From Treponemataceae bacterium (GTDB taxonomy: Bacteria > Spirochaetota > Spirochaetia > Treponematales > Treponemataceae), in NCBI GenBank assembly GCA_024697985.1, contig JAILRX010000135.1:1-5427 (forward strand): DNA of 5,427 bases. Direction: 5' to 3'. The notes beneath the pieces are model-generated. The model ran no database searches. It was not told the origin of the DNA and saw only the letters and a list, made by a program, of their open reading frames with translations. The position numbers and the translations under genes were made by a program. This document shows positions 1 to 5,427 of the stretch, in pieces (the first letter of the stretch is position 1; each line of letters starts with the position of its first letter).

Positions 1-629
1 CCATCCATGTATTTTGTCGTTGCGTGAGTTACGATATCTGCACCCCATTCAATCGGGCGACAGTTGATTGGAGTCGGGAAAGTGTTGTCAACGATGAGAG
101 GCACGTTGTGGGCATGAGCAACACGGGCGAATTTTTCAATATCCAAAACTGTAAGTGCCGGATTTGCAATTGTCTCACCGAACATTGCCCTTGTGTTTCT
201 CTGAAAAGCCTTTCCGAGTTCTTCTTCAGAAGCATCAGGATCTACAAAAGTTACGTCAATTCCCATCTTCTGCATTGTTACGCTGATAAGGTTGAAAGTT
301 CCTCCGTAAATACATGAAGAAGCTACGATGTGACTTCCTGCTTCACAGATATTGAAAAGTGCAAAAAAGTTTGCTGCCTGACCGCTTGAAGTAAGCATGG
401 CTGCTGTTCCGCCTTCCAAAGCCGCGATTTTTGCTGCGACAAAGTCGTTTGTAGGATTCTGAAGTCGGGTATAGAAATATCCGCTTGCTTCGAGATCAAA
501 CAGTTTTCCCATGTCTTCGCTTGTATCGTATTTGAAAGTTGTTGACTGTACGATTGGAATCTGACGAGGTTCGCCGTTTCCAGGAACATAACCTGCCTGA
601 ATGCATTTTGTATTGATAGAATCTGACAT
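1..629 (-). CDS. metY: O-acetylhomoserine sulfhydrylase (PLP-dependent), N-terminal part, cut by the left edge
   Basis: This is the first 209 codons of a Cys/Met-metabolism PLP enzyme. It starts at ATG 629-627 and runs off the left edge. The family makes homocysteine (or cysteine) from O-acetylhomoserine (or O-acetylserine) and sulfide in the cytoplasm. Seen in the translation: the YTR motif (Y53-R55) that reaches the PLP phosphate of the partner subunit, NPT at 58-60, ALEGG at 70-74, the phosphate-binding SSGQAA (81-86), a likely ring-stacking Tyr at 108, the IVDNTF motif with PLP-nitrogen Asp181, and THATTKYMDG with the Schiff-base Lys206. The longer spacing and the ATTKYMDG form fit the O-acetylhomoserine branch (about 425 residues in full) rather than cystathionine gamma-synthase or beta-lyase (about 380-400). 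About half the protein lies outside the window. The start is fixed by a strong ribosome binding site and a good promoter just upstream. The family is very secure; the exact substrate (O-acetyl- versus O-succinylhomoserine) is less so. Confidence 0.93.
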   Translation of the reverse strand, partial: MSDSINTKCIQAGYVPGNGEPRQIPIVQSTTFKYDTSEDMGKLFDLEASGYFYTRLQNPTNDFVAAKIAALEGGTAAMLTSSGQAANFFALFNICEAGSHIVASSCIYGGTFNLISVTMQKMGIDVTFVDPDASEEELGKAFQRNTRAMFGETIANPALTVLDIEKFARVAHAHNVPLIVDNTFPTPINCRPIEWGADIVTHATTKYMD

Positions 630-635
630 AATTAA

Positions 636-641
636 TCTCCT
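636..641 (-). promoter_or_regulatory. Ribosome binding site of the sulfhydrylase gene
   Basis: On the minus strand AGGAGA stands 6 nt before ATG 629-627. It matches the Shine-Dalgarno consensus well at normal spacing and confirms the start codon. Confidence 0.8.
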
Positions 642-660
642 AAATTCTTAACTTTTGCAA

Positions 661-689
661 AGCATAGAACTTATACTAAACTTTTTCAA
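661..689 (-). promoter_or_regulatory. Probable sigma-70-type promoter for the sulfhydrylase gene
   Basis: Reading the minus strand, TTGAAA (689-684, five of six matches to the -35 consensus) is followed after exactly 17 bp by TATGCT (666-661, four of six matches to the -10). Transcription would begin near 654, giving a leader of about 25 nt that contains the ribosome binding site. That leader is too short for a SAM riboswitch or T-box. A 5-bp inverted repeat, AACTT/AAGTT (679-683 and 688-692), overlaps the -35 box and could be a weak operator or chance. The gene can therefore be expressed independently of the upstream HAD gene, although no terminator separates the two. Confidence 0.55.
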
Positions 690-704
690 GTTATAATTCG
701 GAAA

Positions 705-1571
705 TTAATTTTCGTTGTGCTTTTTGGCATTTTCCAGATGGCGGTTCAAAAGAGTGTCAAAATCGTAATCACGTTTCATTTTTTCAAGGATGGTGGTGAC
801 AACTTTATAGACATCCTGATTTTCCTGATAGTCGGCAGGACATACAAAATTGACACGGTTATCCAGAATCAACTTTTCTGCAGTCTTTCGTTTTTTAGAA
901 TCCTTTGGCTTGTAAACCGCGATTGAATATCCGCCGTTCTGCTTTACCATCTTCATGCATGGAATGTCGGTTTCTCCGTCACCAAAATAAATCATCCTCT
1001 TGAAAGGAATCGGTCTTTGATCTTCTGGAACATACTCGTTGATTCTCTTATTGTCGCTGACTTCTTCAATTCCCTTGTTTATCTTGAAAAGAAACTGTGT
1101 TTTATTGGTAAAGTCCACCGCAACTGCCGGCCAGATTGCAACGTCGTTTACATCGTATAAAAAAGAGCAGGCATAAATTTTCTTGAACTCATCGGCAATC
1201 GGAGTGCCTTCAATCATTTCCTTTAAGCCTGATGAATTTATATAATGCTCGATTTCAAGTCCGAGTTTTTTTCCATACTCGTTGATGAGAGAAAACCATT
1301 CTTTTACGCCGTTATAAAGCTCAACAGTTTTACCGAACTTAACGAATGAATCTCGTTTTACAGAAATGCCTGCATGATTTGCCTCTTCAAGCATGAGCTT
1401 CATGTAACAAAGGATTCCGCTTGCATCCTGCTCCTTGGAAAGTTTTTCCGTCTTACTCCAGAACTGGGAAGAATCCATCCCTAAAGCTTCAATAAAACTG
1501 AATTCCTGCATGTTTTTAGGAGACAATGTTCCGTCAAAATCATAAACTAAGGCAACTTTTGGATTTTTCAT
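705..1571 (-). CDS. HAD-superfamily phosphatase, phosphoserine-phosphatase-like fold, substrate unknown
   Basis: A complete 288-residue cytoplasmic protein. HAD phosphatases hydrolyse phosphate monoesters through a phospho-aspartate intermediate that needs Mg2+. The motifs appear in the expected order. Motif I is DFDGTLS with nucleophile Asp11 and acid/base Asp13. Motif II is INSSG with Ser113 or Ser114. A motif III lysine lies in FKINKG (Lys163 or Lys166). Motif IV is YFGDGETD with the Mg2+-binding acids Asp198 and Asp202. About 90 residues between motifs I and II (roughly 20-105) form the likely helical C1-type cap, which places it in the subfamily I / SerB-like group. A charged C-terminal extension (about 245-288) follows the core. 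All catalytic residues are present, so the enzyme should be active, but nothing identifies the substrate. It is longer than typical SerB (about 210-220 residues). It lies 20 bp downstream of yigZ, so it is probably co-transcribed with it. The start is supported by GGAGGG just upstream. Confidence 0.88.
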   Translation of the reverse strand: MKNPKVALVYDFDGTLSPKNMQEFSFIEALGMDSSQFWSKTEKLSKEQDASGILCYMKLMLEEANHAGISVKRDSFVKFGKTVELYNGVKEWFSLINEYGKKLGLEIEHYINSSGLKEMIEGTPIADEFKKIYACSFLYDVNDVAIWPAVAVDFTNKTQFLFKINKGIEEVSDNKRINEYVPEDQRPIPFKRMIYFGDGETDIPCMKMVKQNGGYSIAVYKPKDSKKRKTAEKLILDNRVNFVCPADYQENQDVYKVVTTILEKMKRDYDFDTLLNRHLENAKKHNEN

Positions 1572-1575
1572 CTTT

Positions 1576-1581
1576 CCCTCC
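1576..1581 (-). promoter_or_regulatory. Ribosome binding site of the HAD phosphatase gene
   Basis: The minus strand reads GGAGGG 4 nt before ATG 1571-1569. This strong Shine-Dalgarno match lies within the 20-bp gap after yigZ, so the HAD gene can be initiated independently on the shared transcript. Confidence 0.75.
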
Positions 1582-1591
1582 GAGAAAAAAA

Positions 1592-2185
1592 TTATAAGGC
1601 AGAAACTCTGACCTTTCCATTTGATGTGTTCAAAATTTCAGATGCAAGGGATTCAAAATTCTGTTCTGGAACCAAACCTGAAATTTTTATATCAGTCTGA
1701 AAATCTTCGCTAAGATCTTCACTTCCGTATCTTAGGCAGATTTTTTTTGCATTTTCGTAAAAATCATAGCCGGTCGAAAAGCAAAACGAAACGGTCTTCA
1801 CGATGGGTTTGCTTTGTGCAAGTGCAAGAACACCTTTAGCAGAATCCCCGTAAGCTTTGACAAGTCCGCCTGTTCCCAAAAGAGTTCCGCCAAAATACCT
1901 GGTAACCGTCAGGATGCAATAAGTGATTCCACTTCCCTTCAGCACGTCCAAGGCAGGTCTTCCAGCCGTTCCGCCCGGTTCTCCGTCATCGCTGCAGCCT
2001 AAAATTTCGCCGTTATCTCCGATTACAAAGGCATGAACTACATGACGAGCATCAAAATATTTTTCTTTTTGATTTTTAATCAGAGTACGGGCCTCATTCT
2101 GCGTTTCCACAGGAAAAAGTTCTGCAATAAAACGAGATTTTTTTACTTCAAGCTCAAAGGTGCAGTATTCGCTAAGTCTGTTCAT
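1592..2185 (-). CDS. yigZ: YigZ / IMPACT (UPF0029) family protein
   Basis: A complete 197-residue protein, close to the roughly 200-residue length usual for bacterial YigZ. The N-terminal IMPACT-like domain (about 1-125) carries the family hallmarks: KKSRFIA (15-21), DARHVVHAFVIG (45-56), SDDGEPGGTAGRPALD (65-80) and TVTRYFGGTLLGTGGLVKAY (93-112). The remaining part (about 130-195) fits the ferredoxin-like C-terminal domain (DUF1949). The eukaryotic relative IMPACT modulates the Gcn2 stress pathway; the bacterial role is unsettled, with binding to nucleic acid or the translation machinery suggested from structure. The family call is secure and no molecular function should be assigned. The ATGA overlap with the upstream membrane-protein gene points to translational coupling. 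A coding run of eight A residues (1741-1748 on the plus strand) lies in an intact frame. Confidence 0.93.
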   Translation of the reverse strand: MNRLSEYCTFELEVKKSRFIAELFPVETQNEARTLIKNQKEKYFDARHVVHAFVIGDNGEILGCSDDGEPGGTAGRPALDVLKGSGITYCILTVTRYFGGTLLGTGGLVKAYGDSAKGVLALAQSKPIVKTVSFCFSTGYDFYENAKKICLRYGSEDLSEDFQTDIKISGLVPEQNFESLASEILNTSNGKVRVSAL

Positions 2186-3057
2186 TCTTTATCAACCTCG
2201 CAAGGTGGCGGCAAAAGCAAAATCGGCTGAAATTCTGTTTCTTTGCTCGATGAAAGCTCCTCGAAAAAAACTGAAATGGCAAAGACCGAATAAAGTGCGA
2301 CAAAAATCAGACCGACAGGATAGATGAAACGAAGTGTTTCTGAAACCATCTTGAATTTATCAAAATGAACAAGGGTCCTGTCGATAGCAAATCCGACGGC
2401 AAAAACCAAAAAAGGAATCGCAATCGAGTGCAAAACCAATCCTAAAAGTGAAAAATAGTGAGAATAAACTGATTTAACGCTTTTTTTAATCAAGACGAAA
2501 AATTTTTCCTTACGTTCCGTGTATAAATAAATTGGAAGATATGCAAAAGAAAAAAGAAAGGCCAAATCAAGGAAAATCCAAAGCGCGACTGAAAGCATGA
2601 AATCGATGCTGAATCCGTGATCCAAATTCATGATGGCTTCAACGTTTGCATCCAAAATCAAAGCGTAGATTTCCTTGTCCAGCGCCCGATCTGCAAAAAA
2701 TACATATGGAAGAAACGAGAGTAAAAGAAGGATGATGAAAGCAGCCAAATAAAAAAGCGAAATCAAAAACATTCGTTTTTCGCGGAAAAAATACAAAAGA
2801 TGCCCGATTACACCACGCTGATTTGATGAAAGCAGATAGGTCAACAGAAAAAATCCGAAAATAAAGGTCGTTATTACGTATGTAAAAAGATAGATGAGCG
2901 GATAGGCCATGAATGGAATTTTCATGAAAAGCACGCTGAAAAATCCGAGTGCAAAATATGAAACATTGATCAGAAAAAATAATGCAAAAAGCGAAAGAAG
3001 AGAAAAAGAATAGTTTTTTCTAAGTGACATTTTTACCTTTGGATATAAACTGCTCAT
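2182..3057 (-). CDS. Six-helix integral membrane protein of unknown function
   Basis: I do not recognise a named family. From ATG 3057 it has 291 residues, with six strongly hydrophobic segments at about 18-45, 50-77, 96-121, 150-178, 200-224 and 243-265. The loops after helices 2 and 4 are basic (for example FFREKRM near 90-96 and TERKEKFF near 180-187), while the loop after helix 3 is mostly acidic. By the positive-inside rule both ends face the cytoplasm. The tail after 265 is polar, acidic and proline-rich. No transporter, protease or enzyme motif is visible. Two such basic loops ahead of helix pairs resemble generic multi-pass DUF proteins, but I would not assign one. Start choice: TTG 3060 and ATG 3057 lack a Shine-Dalgarno sequence, whereas ATG 3030 (281 residues) has AAAGG 5 nt upstream. 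The short basic segment before helix 1 (residues 7-15) makes the longer form plausible. It is the first gene of the leftward operon and overlaps yigZ by 4 bp. Confidence 0.82.
   Translation of the reverse strand: MSSLYPKVKMSLRKNYSFSLLSLFALFFLINVSYFALGFFSVLFMKIPFMAYPLIYLFTYVITTFIFGFFLLTYLLSSNQRGVIGHLLYFFREKRMFLISLFYLAAFIILLLLSFLPYVFFADRALDKEIYALILDANVEAIMNLDHGFSIDFMLSVALWIFLDLAFLFSFAYLPIYLYTERKEKFFVLIKKSVKSVYSHYFSLLGLVLHSIAIPFLVFAVGFAIDRTLVHFDKFKMVSETLRFIYPVGLIFVALYSVFAISVFFEELSSSKETEFQPILLLPPPCEVDKE
2195..2199 (-). promoter_or_regulatory. Ribosome binding site of yigZ, inside the upstream gene
   Basis: The minus strand reads GAGGT 9 nt before ATG 2185-2183. The site lies within the last codons of the membrane-protein gene. 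Together with the ATGA stop/start overlap it allows both fresh initiation and re-initiation. Confidence 0.55.
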
Positions 3058-3064
3058 CAATTTA

Positions 3065-3094
3065 AGTATACACTATTTTTGGCATTTATGCTAA
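3065..3094 (-). promoter_or_regulatory. Candidate promoter of the membrane protein-yigZ-HAD operon
   Basis: On the minus strand TTAGCA (3094-3089, four of six matches to the -35) and TATACT (3070-3065, five of six matches to the -10) are separated by 18 bp. Transcription would begin near 3058, almost on the ATG at 3057. The transcript would then be either leaderless for that start, or carry a leader of about 28 nt with AAAGG (3040-3036) for the start at 3030. Both this promoter and the aroC candidate use the same 30 bp. Confidence 0.4.
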
Positions 3095-3095
3095 T
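3067..3095 (+). promoter_or_regulatory. Candidate aroC-dacA promoter
   Basis: TATACA (3067-3072, four of six matches to the -35) and GCTAAT (3090-3095, four of six matches to the -10) are separated by 17 bp; TATGCT at 3087-3092 is an alternative -10. Either choice puts the transcription start within a few bases of the aroC ATG at 3105, which would explain why no Shine-Dalgarno sequence is seen. Each box is only a moderate match and such boxes occur by chance in AT-rich DNA. Confidence 0.3.
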
Positions 3096-3107
3096 CTAGC
3101 ATTCATG
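3082..3107 (+). repeat. Near-perfect direct repeat GCATTYATG upstream of and across the aroC start
   Basis: GCATTTATG (3082-3090) and GCATTCATG (3099-3107) match at eight of nine positions and start 17 bp apart. The ATG of the second copy is the aroC start codon. The first ATG (3088-3090) is followed directly by CTA ATC TAG, so it would encode only three codons before a stop. This could be a recognition site, a relic of local duplication, or coincidence. Confidence 0.4.
3088..3102. repeat. Perfect inverted repeat in the divergent promoter region (possible operator)
   Basis: ATGCTA and TAGCAT are perfectly complementary 6-bp arms around a 3-bp centre (ATC). The repeat ends 3 bp before aroC and covers the candidate -10 of aroC and the candidate -35 of the leftward operon, which is where a repressor could control both. 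A shorter inverted repeat, GCATTTATGC (3082-3091), abuts it. No known operator is recognised, and a 6-bp dyad in a region this size could be chance. Confidence 0.35.
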
Positions 3108-4205
3108 AGCGGAAATACATTTGGAAAAATATTTAAGGTAACGACTTTTGGCGAAAGTCACGGAGCTTCATTAGGCGGCGTAATCGACGGACTTCCAGCA
3201 GGATTGGATATCGACATCGAAAAGATCCAAAAAGACTTGGACAGACGAAAGCCGTCACAAAAAAGTCCGGACGGAAGCGTAAATAAATCAGTTACGCAGA
3301 GAAACGAAAGCGACACCATCCAGATTTTAAGCGGTATTTTCGAAGGAAAATCAACCGGATGTCCGATAGGTTTCGTAATTCCAAACTCAGATGCCCACTC
3401 AAGCGATTATTCTGATATTGCCGAAAAATTCAGACCGGGACACGCAGACTACACGTTTTATGAAAAATATGGTATCCGCGACTACCGAGGCGGCGGACGA
3501 AGTTCCGGTCGTGAAACTGCCTGCCGGGTTGCAGGAGGAGCCTTCGCAAAAATTCTTCTTGAAAAACTCTTTCCGCAATTTGAAATAACAGCAAGTACGA
3601 CAGAGGCTGCCGGAATCAAGGCAGAAACTTTTGACAAAGACGAAATTGAAAAGAACTCCCTTCGATGCGCTGATAAAAATGCTGCAAAAAAGATGGAAGA
3701 AAGAATCGAAGAAATCCGTTCAAAGGGCGATTCCTGCGGAGCCATCGTTGAGTGCCGCATAAAAGGCATTAAAGCCGGCCTTGGAGAACCCGTTTTCGAC
3801 AAACTTGATGCACTTTTAGCCCAGGCAATGCTTTCAATCGGAGCAATAAAAGGCATCGAATTTGGAAGCGGCTTTGAAAGTGCCGGAATGCTCGGTTCTG
3901 AATGGAACGACCAGATGAAAAAGGCTGATTCAAACGGACAGGTTTTCAAGACAAATCATGCCGGCGGAATTCTTGGCGGAATGTCCAACGGAAACGAAAT
4001 CGTTTTCAGGGTAGCAATCAAACCGGTTCCAAGCATAAGCTGCGAGCAAAACACAATCGACAAGACTGGAAATGAATGCACTATGCAAATTAAGGGAAGA
4101 CACGACATCTGTCTTGCACCTAGAATCATTCCTGTAATTGAAGCTATGGCAAGCATTGTACTTGCAGACCTTGCACTACAAAATTTAACTTCTAAGATCA
4201 ACTGA
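3105..4205 (+). CDS. aroC: Chorismate synthase
   Basis: A complete 366-residue enzyme, the usual bacterial length. It performs the last shikimate-pathway step, anti-1,4-elimination of phosphate from 5-enolpyruvylshikimate-3-phosphate to chorismate, using reduced FMN in the cytoplasm, normally as a tetramer. The three family signatures are clear: TTFGESHGASLGGVIDGLPAG (13-33, active-site His19); the central part with DRRKPSQ (46-52), GCPIGF (85-90), RPGHADYT (110-117, second catalytic His113) and RGGGRSSGRETACRVAGG (128-145); and GRHDICLAPR (331-340, Asp334) near the end. GGILGGMSNG (287-296) is also typical. The N-terminus (SGNTFGKIFKVTTFGESHG) aligns with the usual start of the family, so ATG 3105 is right although no Shine-Dalgarno sequence precedes it. 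No flavin reductase domain is fused, so it is the monofunctional form. It diverges from the membrane-protein operon and is followed after 5 bp by a carboxypeptidase gene, probably on the same transcript. Confidence 0.98.
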   Translation: MSGNTFGKIFKVTTFGESHGASLGGVIDGLPAGLDIDIEKIQKDLDRRKPSQKSPDGSVNKSVTQRNESDTIQILSGIFEGKSTGCPIGFVIPNSDAHSSDYSDIAEKFRPGHADYTFYEKYGIRDYRGGGRSSGRETACRVAGGAFAKILLEKLFPQFEITASTTEAAGIKAETFDKDEIEKNSLRCADKNAAKKMEERIEEIRSKGDSCGAIVECRIKGIKAGLGEPVFDKLDALLAQAMLSIGAIKGIEFGSGFESAGMLGSEWNDQMKKADSNGQVFKTNHAGGILGGMSNGNEIVFRVAIKPVPSISCEQNTIDKTGNECTMQIKGRHDICLAPRIIPVIEAMASIVLADLALQNLTSKIN

Positions 4206-4210
4206 AAGCT

Positions 4211-5427
4211 ATGAAAAAGATTAAACTTACTAAAAAGACTCTGACAATTTCTATCTGTTCGGCTGTGGCATTCATCCTTCTCGTTCTATTTGCGCCATAC
4301 CCGATTTACCTTAAAAATCTGGAATCAAAGCCTGCAAAAATTTTGCCGGATGAACAGATTGTTGAATTTCAGCAAATCATAAAGGAAAAATATCCGCGTC
4401 CTGCGATTCGACCACTGCCATATCAGGTCAAAATTGATGAACTGAACATACACGCAAAGTCCGCAATCGCAGTTGATTTTGAAAGCGGCTGCATCATGTA
4501 CGAAAAAAATTCGGAAGAAAAAATTCCGCCTGCCTCGATGACAAAACTAGTCCTGATGTACATCGCGCTGGATGCTATAAACGACGGAAAAGCAAGTTTT
4601 GATGATGTTGTAGAACTTCCGCCAGAATCGTGGGCTAAAAATGCACCACCCCACTCATCACTGATGTTTTTGGGCGAAGGACAGCACGTTACTTTGGATG
4701 AAATCATAACAGGACTTAACGTAGTTTCAGGAAACGATGCGGCAGTTGCAATTGCAATGTATATTTTCGGTTCGGTTGATGAGTGCATCAGCAAAATGAA
4801 CGAAACAGTCCAAAGCATGGGATTAAAGAATACCCATTTTGAAGAAGTTTCCGGTTACAGCGAAAAGAACATGACCACCGCAAAGGATTTTTCAATTTTT
4901 TGCGTAAATTATGTTAGAAAATTTCCTTTTGCCCTTCCAAAATATCACAGTCTGAAATCCTTCACCTATCCAAAGGCGCAAAACCTGAGAGATGGATGGA
5001 CTTACGAACGAGGACAAAAAGAAGGCGTTCCACTCGAAGGTACAATGCCGATTACACAGACTGCAACAAACCTGGCTTTGAATAAAATTCCGAACGCTGA
5101 CGGTTTAAAGACAGGTTACATCGATGAAAGCGGCTACAATCTTGCACTTTCTGTATATAAAGACGGCCAGAGACTTATTTCGGTCACAATGGGAGGACCT
5201 GGTGCAACTTCAACTGAAGGCGGAAATCTAAGGGCAGAAGACGCTGTCCTCATTTCAGACTGGGTTTACAAGGCTTTTTCGAGCGTGCCGGTTGGAAAAA
5301 TGGAACCTGTAAGATACAAAGTACCGGGCGGAAAAGAATACTGCTGCAACCTTATAGAAATCTGTCCAGAAAATCACTTTGTGCTCTGCCCTAACATCAC
5401 TGATGAAAAAGGAAACTATTATCCTTT
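4211..5427 (+). CDS. dacA: D-alanyl-D-alanine carboxypeptidase (peptidase S11, PBP5/6 type), cut by the right edge
   Basis: The first 405 codons are present and the end lies beyond the window. S11 enzymes remove the terminal D-Ala from peptidoglycan stem pentapeptides on the outer face of the cytoplasmic membrane and so limit cross-linking. All three penicillin-binding motifs are intact: SMTK (109-112, nucleophile Ser109 and Lys112), SGN (173-175) and KTG (300-302). A basic N-terminus (KKIKLTKK) and one hydrophobic helix (about 10-32) form a signal peptide or membrane anchor; no clear Ala-x-Ala cleavage site is seen. A linker of about 50 residues leads to the catalytic domain (about 80-355), and the start of the usual beta-rich C-terminal domain follows. 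That last part has four cysteines in 16 residues (378, 379, 385, 393), which is unusual. The gene begins 5 bp after the aroC stop with no good Shine-Dalgarno sequence (only GAAAG), suggesting translational coupling. The family is secure; the symbol is by analogy. Confidence 0.93.
   Translation, partial: MKKIKLTKKTLTISICSAVAFILLVLFAPYPIYLKNLESKPAKILPDEQIVEFQQIIKEKYPRPAIRPLPYQVKIDELNIHAKSAIAVDFESGCIMYEKNSEEKIPPASMTKLVLMYIALDAINDGKASFDDVVELPPESWAKNAPPHSSLMFLGEGQHVTLDEIITGLNVVSGNDAAVAIAMYIFGSVDECISKMNETVQSMGLKNTHFEEVSGYSEKNMTTAKDFSIFCVNYVRKFPFALPKYHSLKSFTYPKAQNLRDGWTYERGQKEGVPLEGTMPITQTATNLALNKIPNADGLKTGYIDESGYNLALSVYKDGQRLISVTMGGPGATSTEGGNLRAEDAVLISDWVYKAFSSVPVGKMEPVRYKVPGGKEYCCNLIEICPENHFVLCPNITDEKGNYYP

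Noticed and set aside
24..317. A 97-codon cysteine-rich open frame on the plus strand
   Set aside because: The opposite strand encodes the conserved PLP-enzyme core through the same bases, and the cysteines result from antisense reading.
690..716. Possible terminator after the HAD gene (GAAA/TTTC stem around an AT-rich loop)
   Set aside because: The stem is only about four AT-rich pairs and no T-run follows in the direction of transcription, so it is not a credible intrinsic terminator.
1583..1594. T-run after the yigZ stop as a terminator
   Set aside because: No GC-rich stem precedes it, and a strong ribosome binding site for the HAD gene follows within 20 bp, so read-through is expected.
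1741..1748. Run of eight T (A8 in the coding strand) in yigZ as a programmed slippage or phase-variation site
   Set aside because: The frame is intact through the run and encodes a full-length protein (Lys-Lys-Ile). A single A8 tract is common in AT-rich genes and no alternative product is evident.
3482..3949. A 155-codon open frame on the minus strand inside aroC
   Set aside because: It lies wholly within the coding region of a certain chorismate synthase and its translation is low-complexity (Ser, Pro and Ala rich) with no motif. It is a shadow of the real frame.
4241..4260. Lipoprotein signal at Cys16 of the carboxypeptidase (TISIC)
   Set aside because: Only about five hydrophobic residues precede the cysteine and the hydrophobic helix continues beyond it, so it does not form a proper lipobox.
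4423..4818. A 131-codon open frame on the minus strand inside the carboxypeptidase gene
   Set aside because: It is antisense to the region encoding the SMTK and SGN motifs, has no ribosome binding site evidence and no recognisable domain.

Overview
No tRNA, rRNA, mobile element, CRISPR array or obvious foreign DNA is visible. The window is a densely packed piece of an ordinary bacterial chromosome, roughly 40% G+C by eye. It carries six protein genes, two of them cut by the window edges. The protein sequences read to me as those of a Treponema-like spirochaete. That is an impression from sequence style and cannot be proved here; an AT-rich Firmicute is the main alternative.

Layout. Four genes lie on the minus strand and two on the plus strand, diverging from a short control region at about 3058-3104. 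Leftward, in transcription order: a six-helix integral membrane protein of unknown function (3057 down to 2182); yigZ, an IMPACT/UPF0029 family protein (2185 to 1592), which overlaps it by 4 bp; a HAD-superfamily phosphatase (1571 to 705), 20 bp further on; and, after a 75-bp gap with its own good promoter, the N-terminal half of an O-acetylhomoserine sulfhydrylase (629 to the left edge). Rightward: aroC, chorismate synthase (3105-4205), then after only 5 bp a penicillin-binding-protein-type D-alanyl-D-alanine carboxypeptidase (4211 to the right edge).

How they work together. The membrane protein, yigZ and the HAD gene look like one operon from their spacing and overlap, but no shared pathway is evident. 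aroC supplies chorismate for aromatic amino acids and related compounds, and the carboxypeptidase trims peptidoglycan stem peptides. Their 5-bp spacing implies co-transcription rather than a shared biochemical pathway. The sulfhydrylase belongs to methionine/cysteine synthesis and appears separately controlled.

The most interesting non-coding stretch is the 47-bp divergent region. It holds overlapping candidate promoters for both operons, a perfect 6-bp inverted repeat, and a near-perfect 9-bp direct repeat whose second copy contains the aroC start codon. aroC has no visible Shine-Dalgarno sequence. I found no convincing sign of a previously undescribed multi-gene system.
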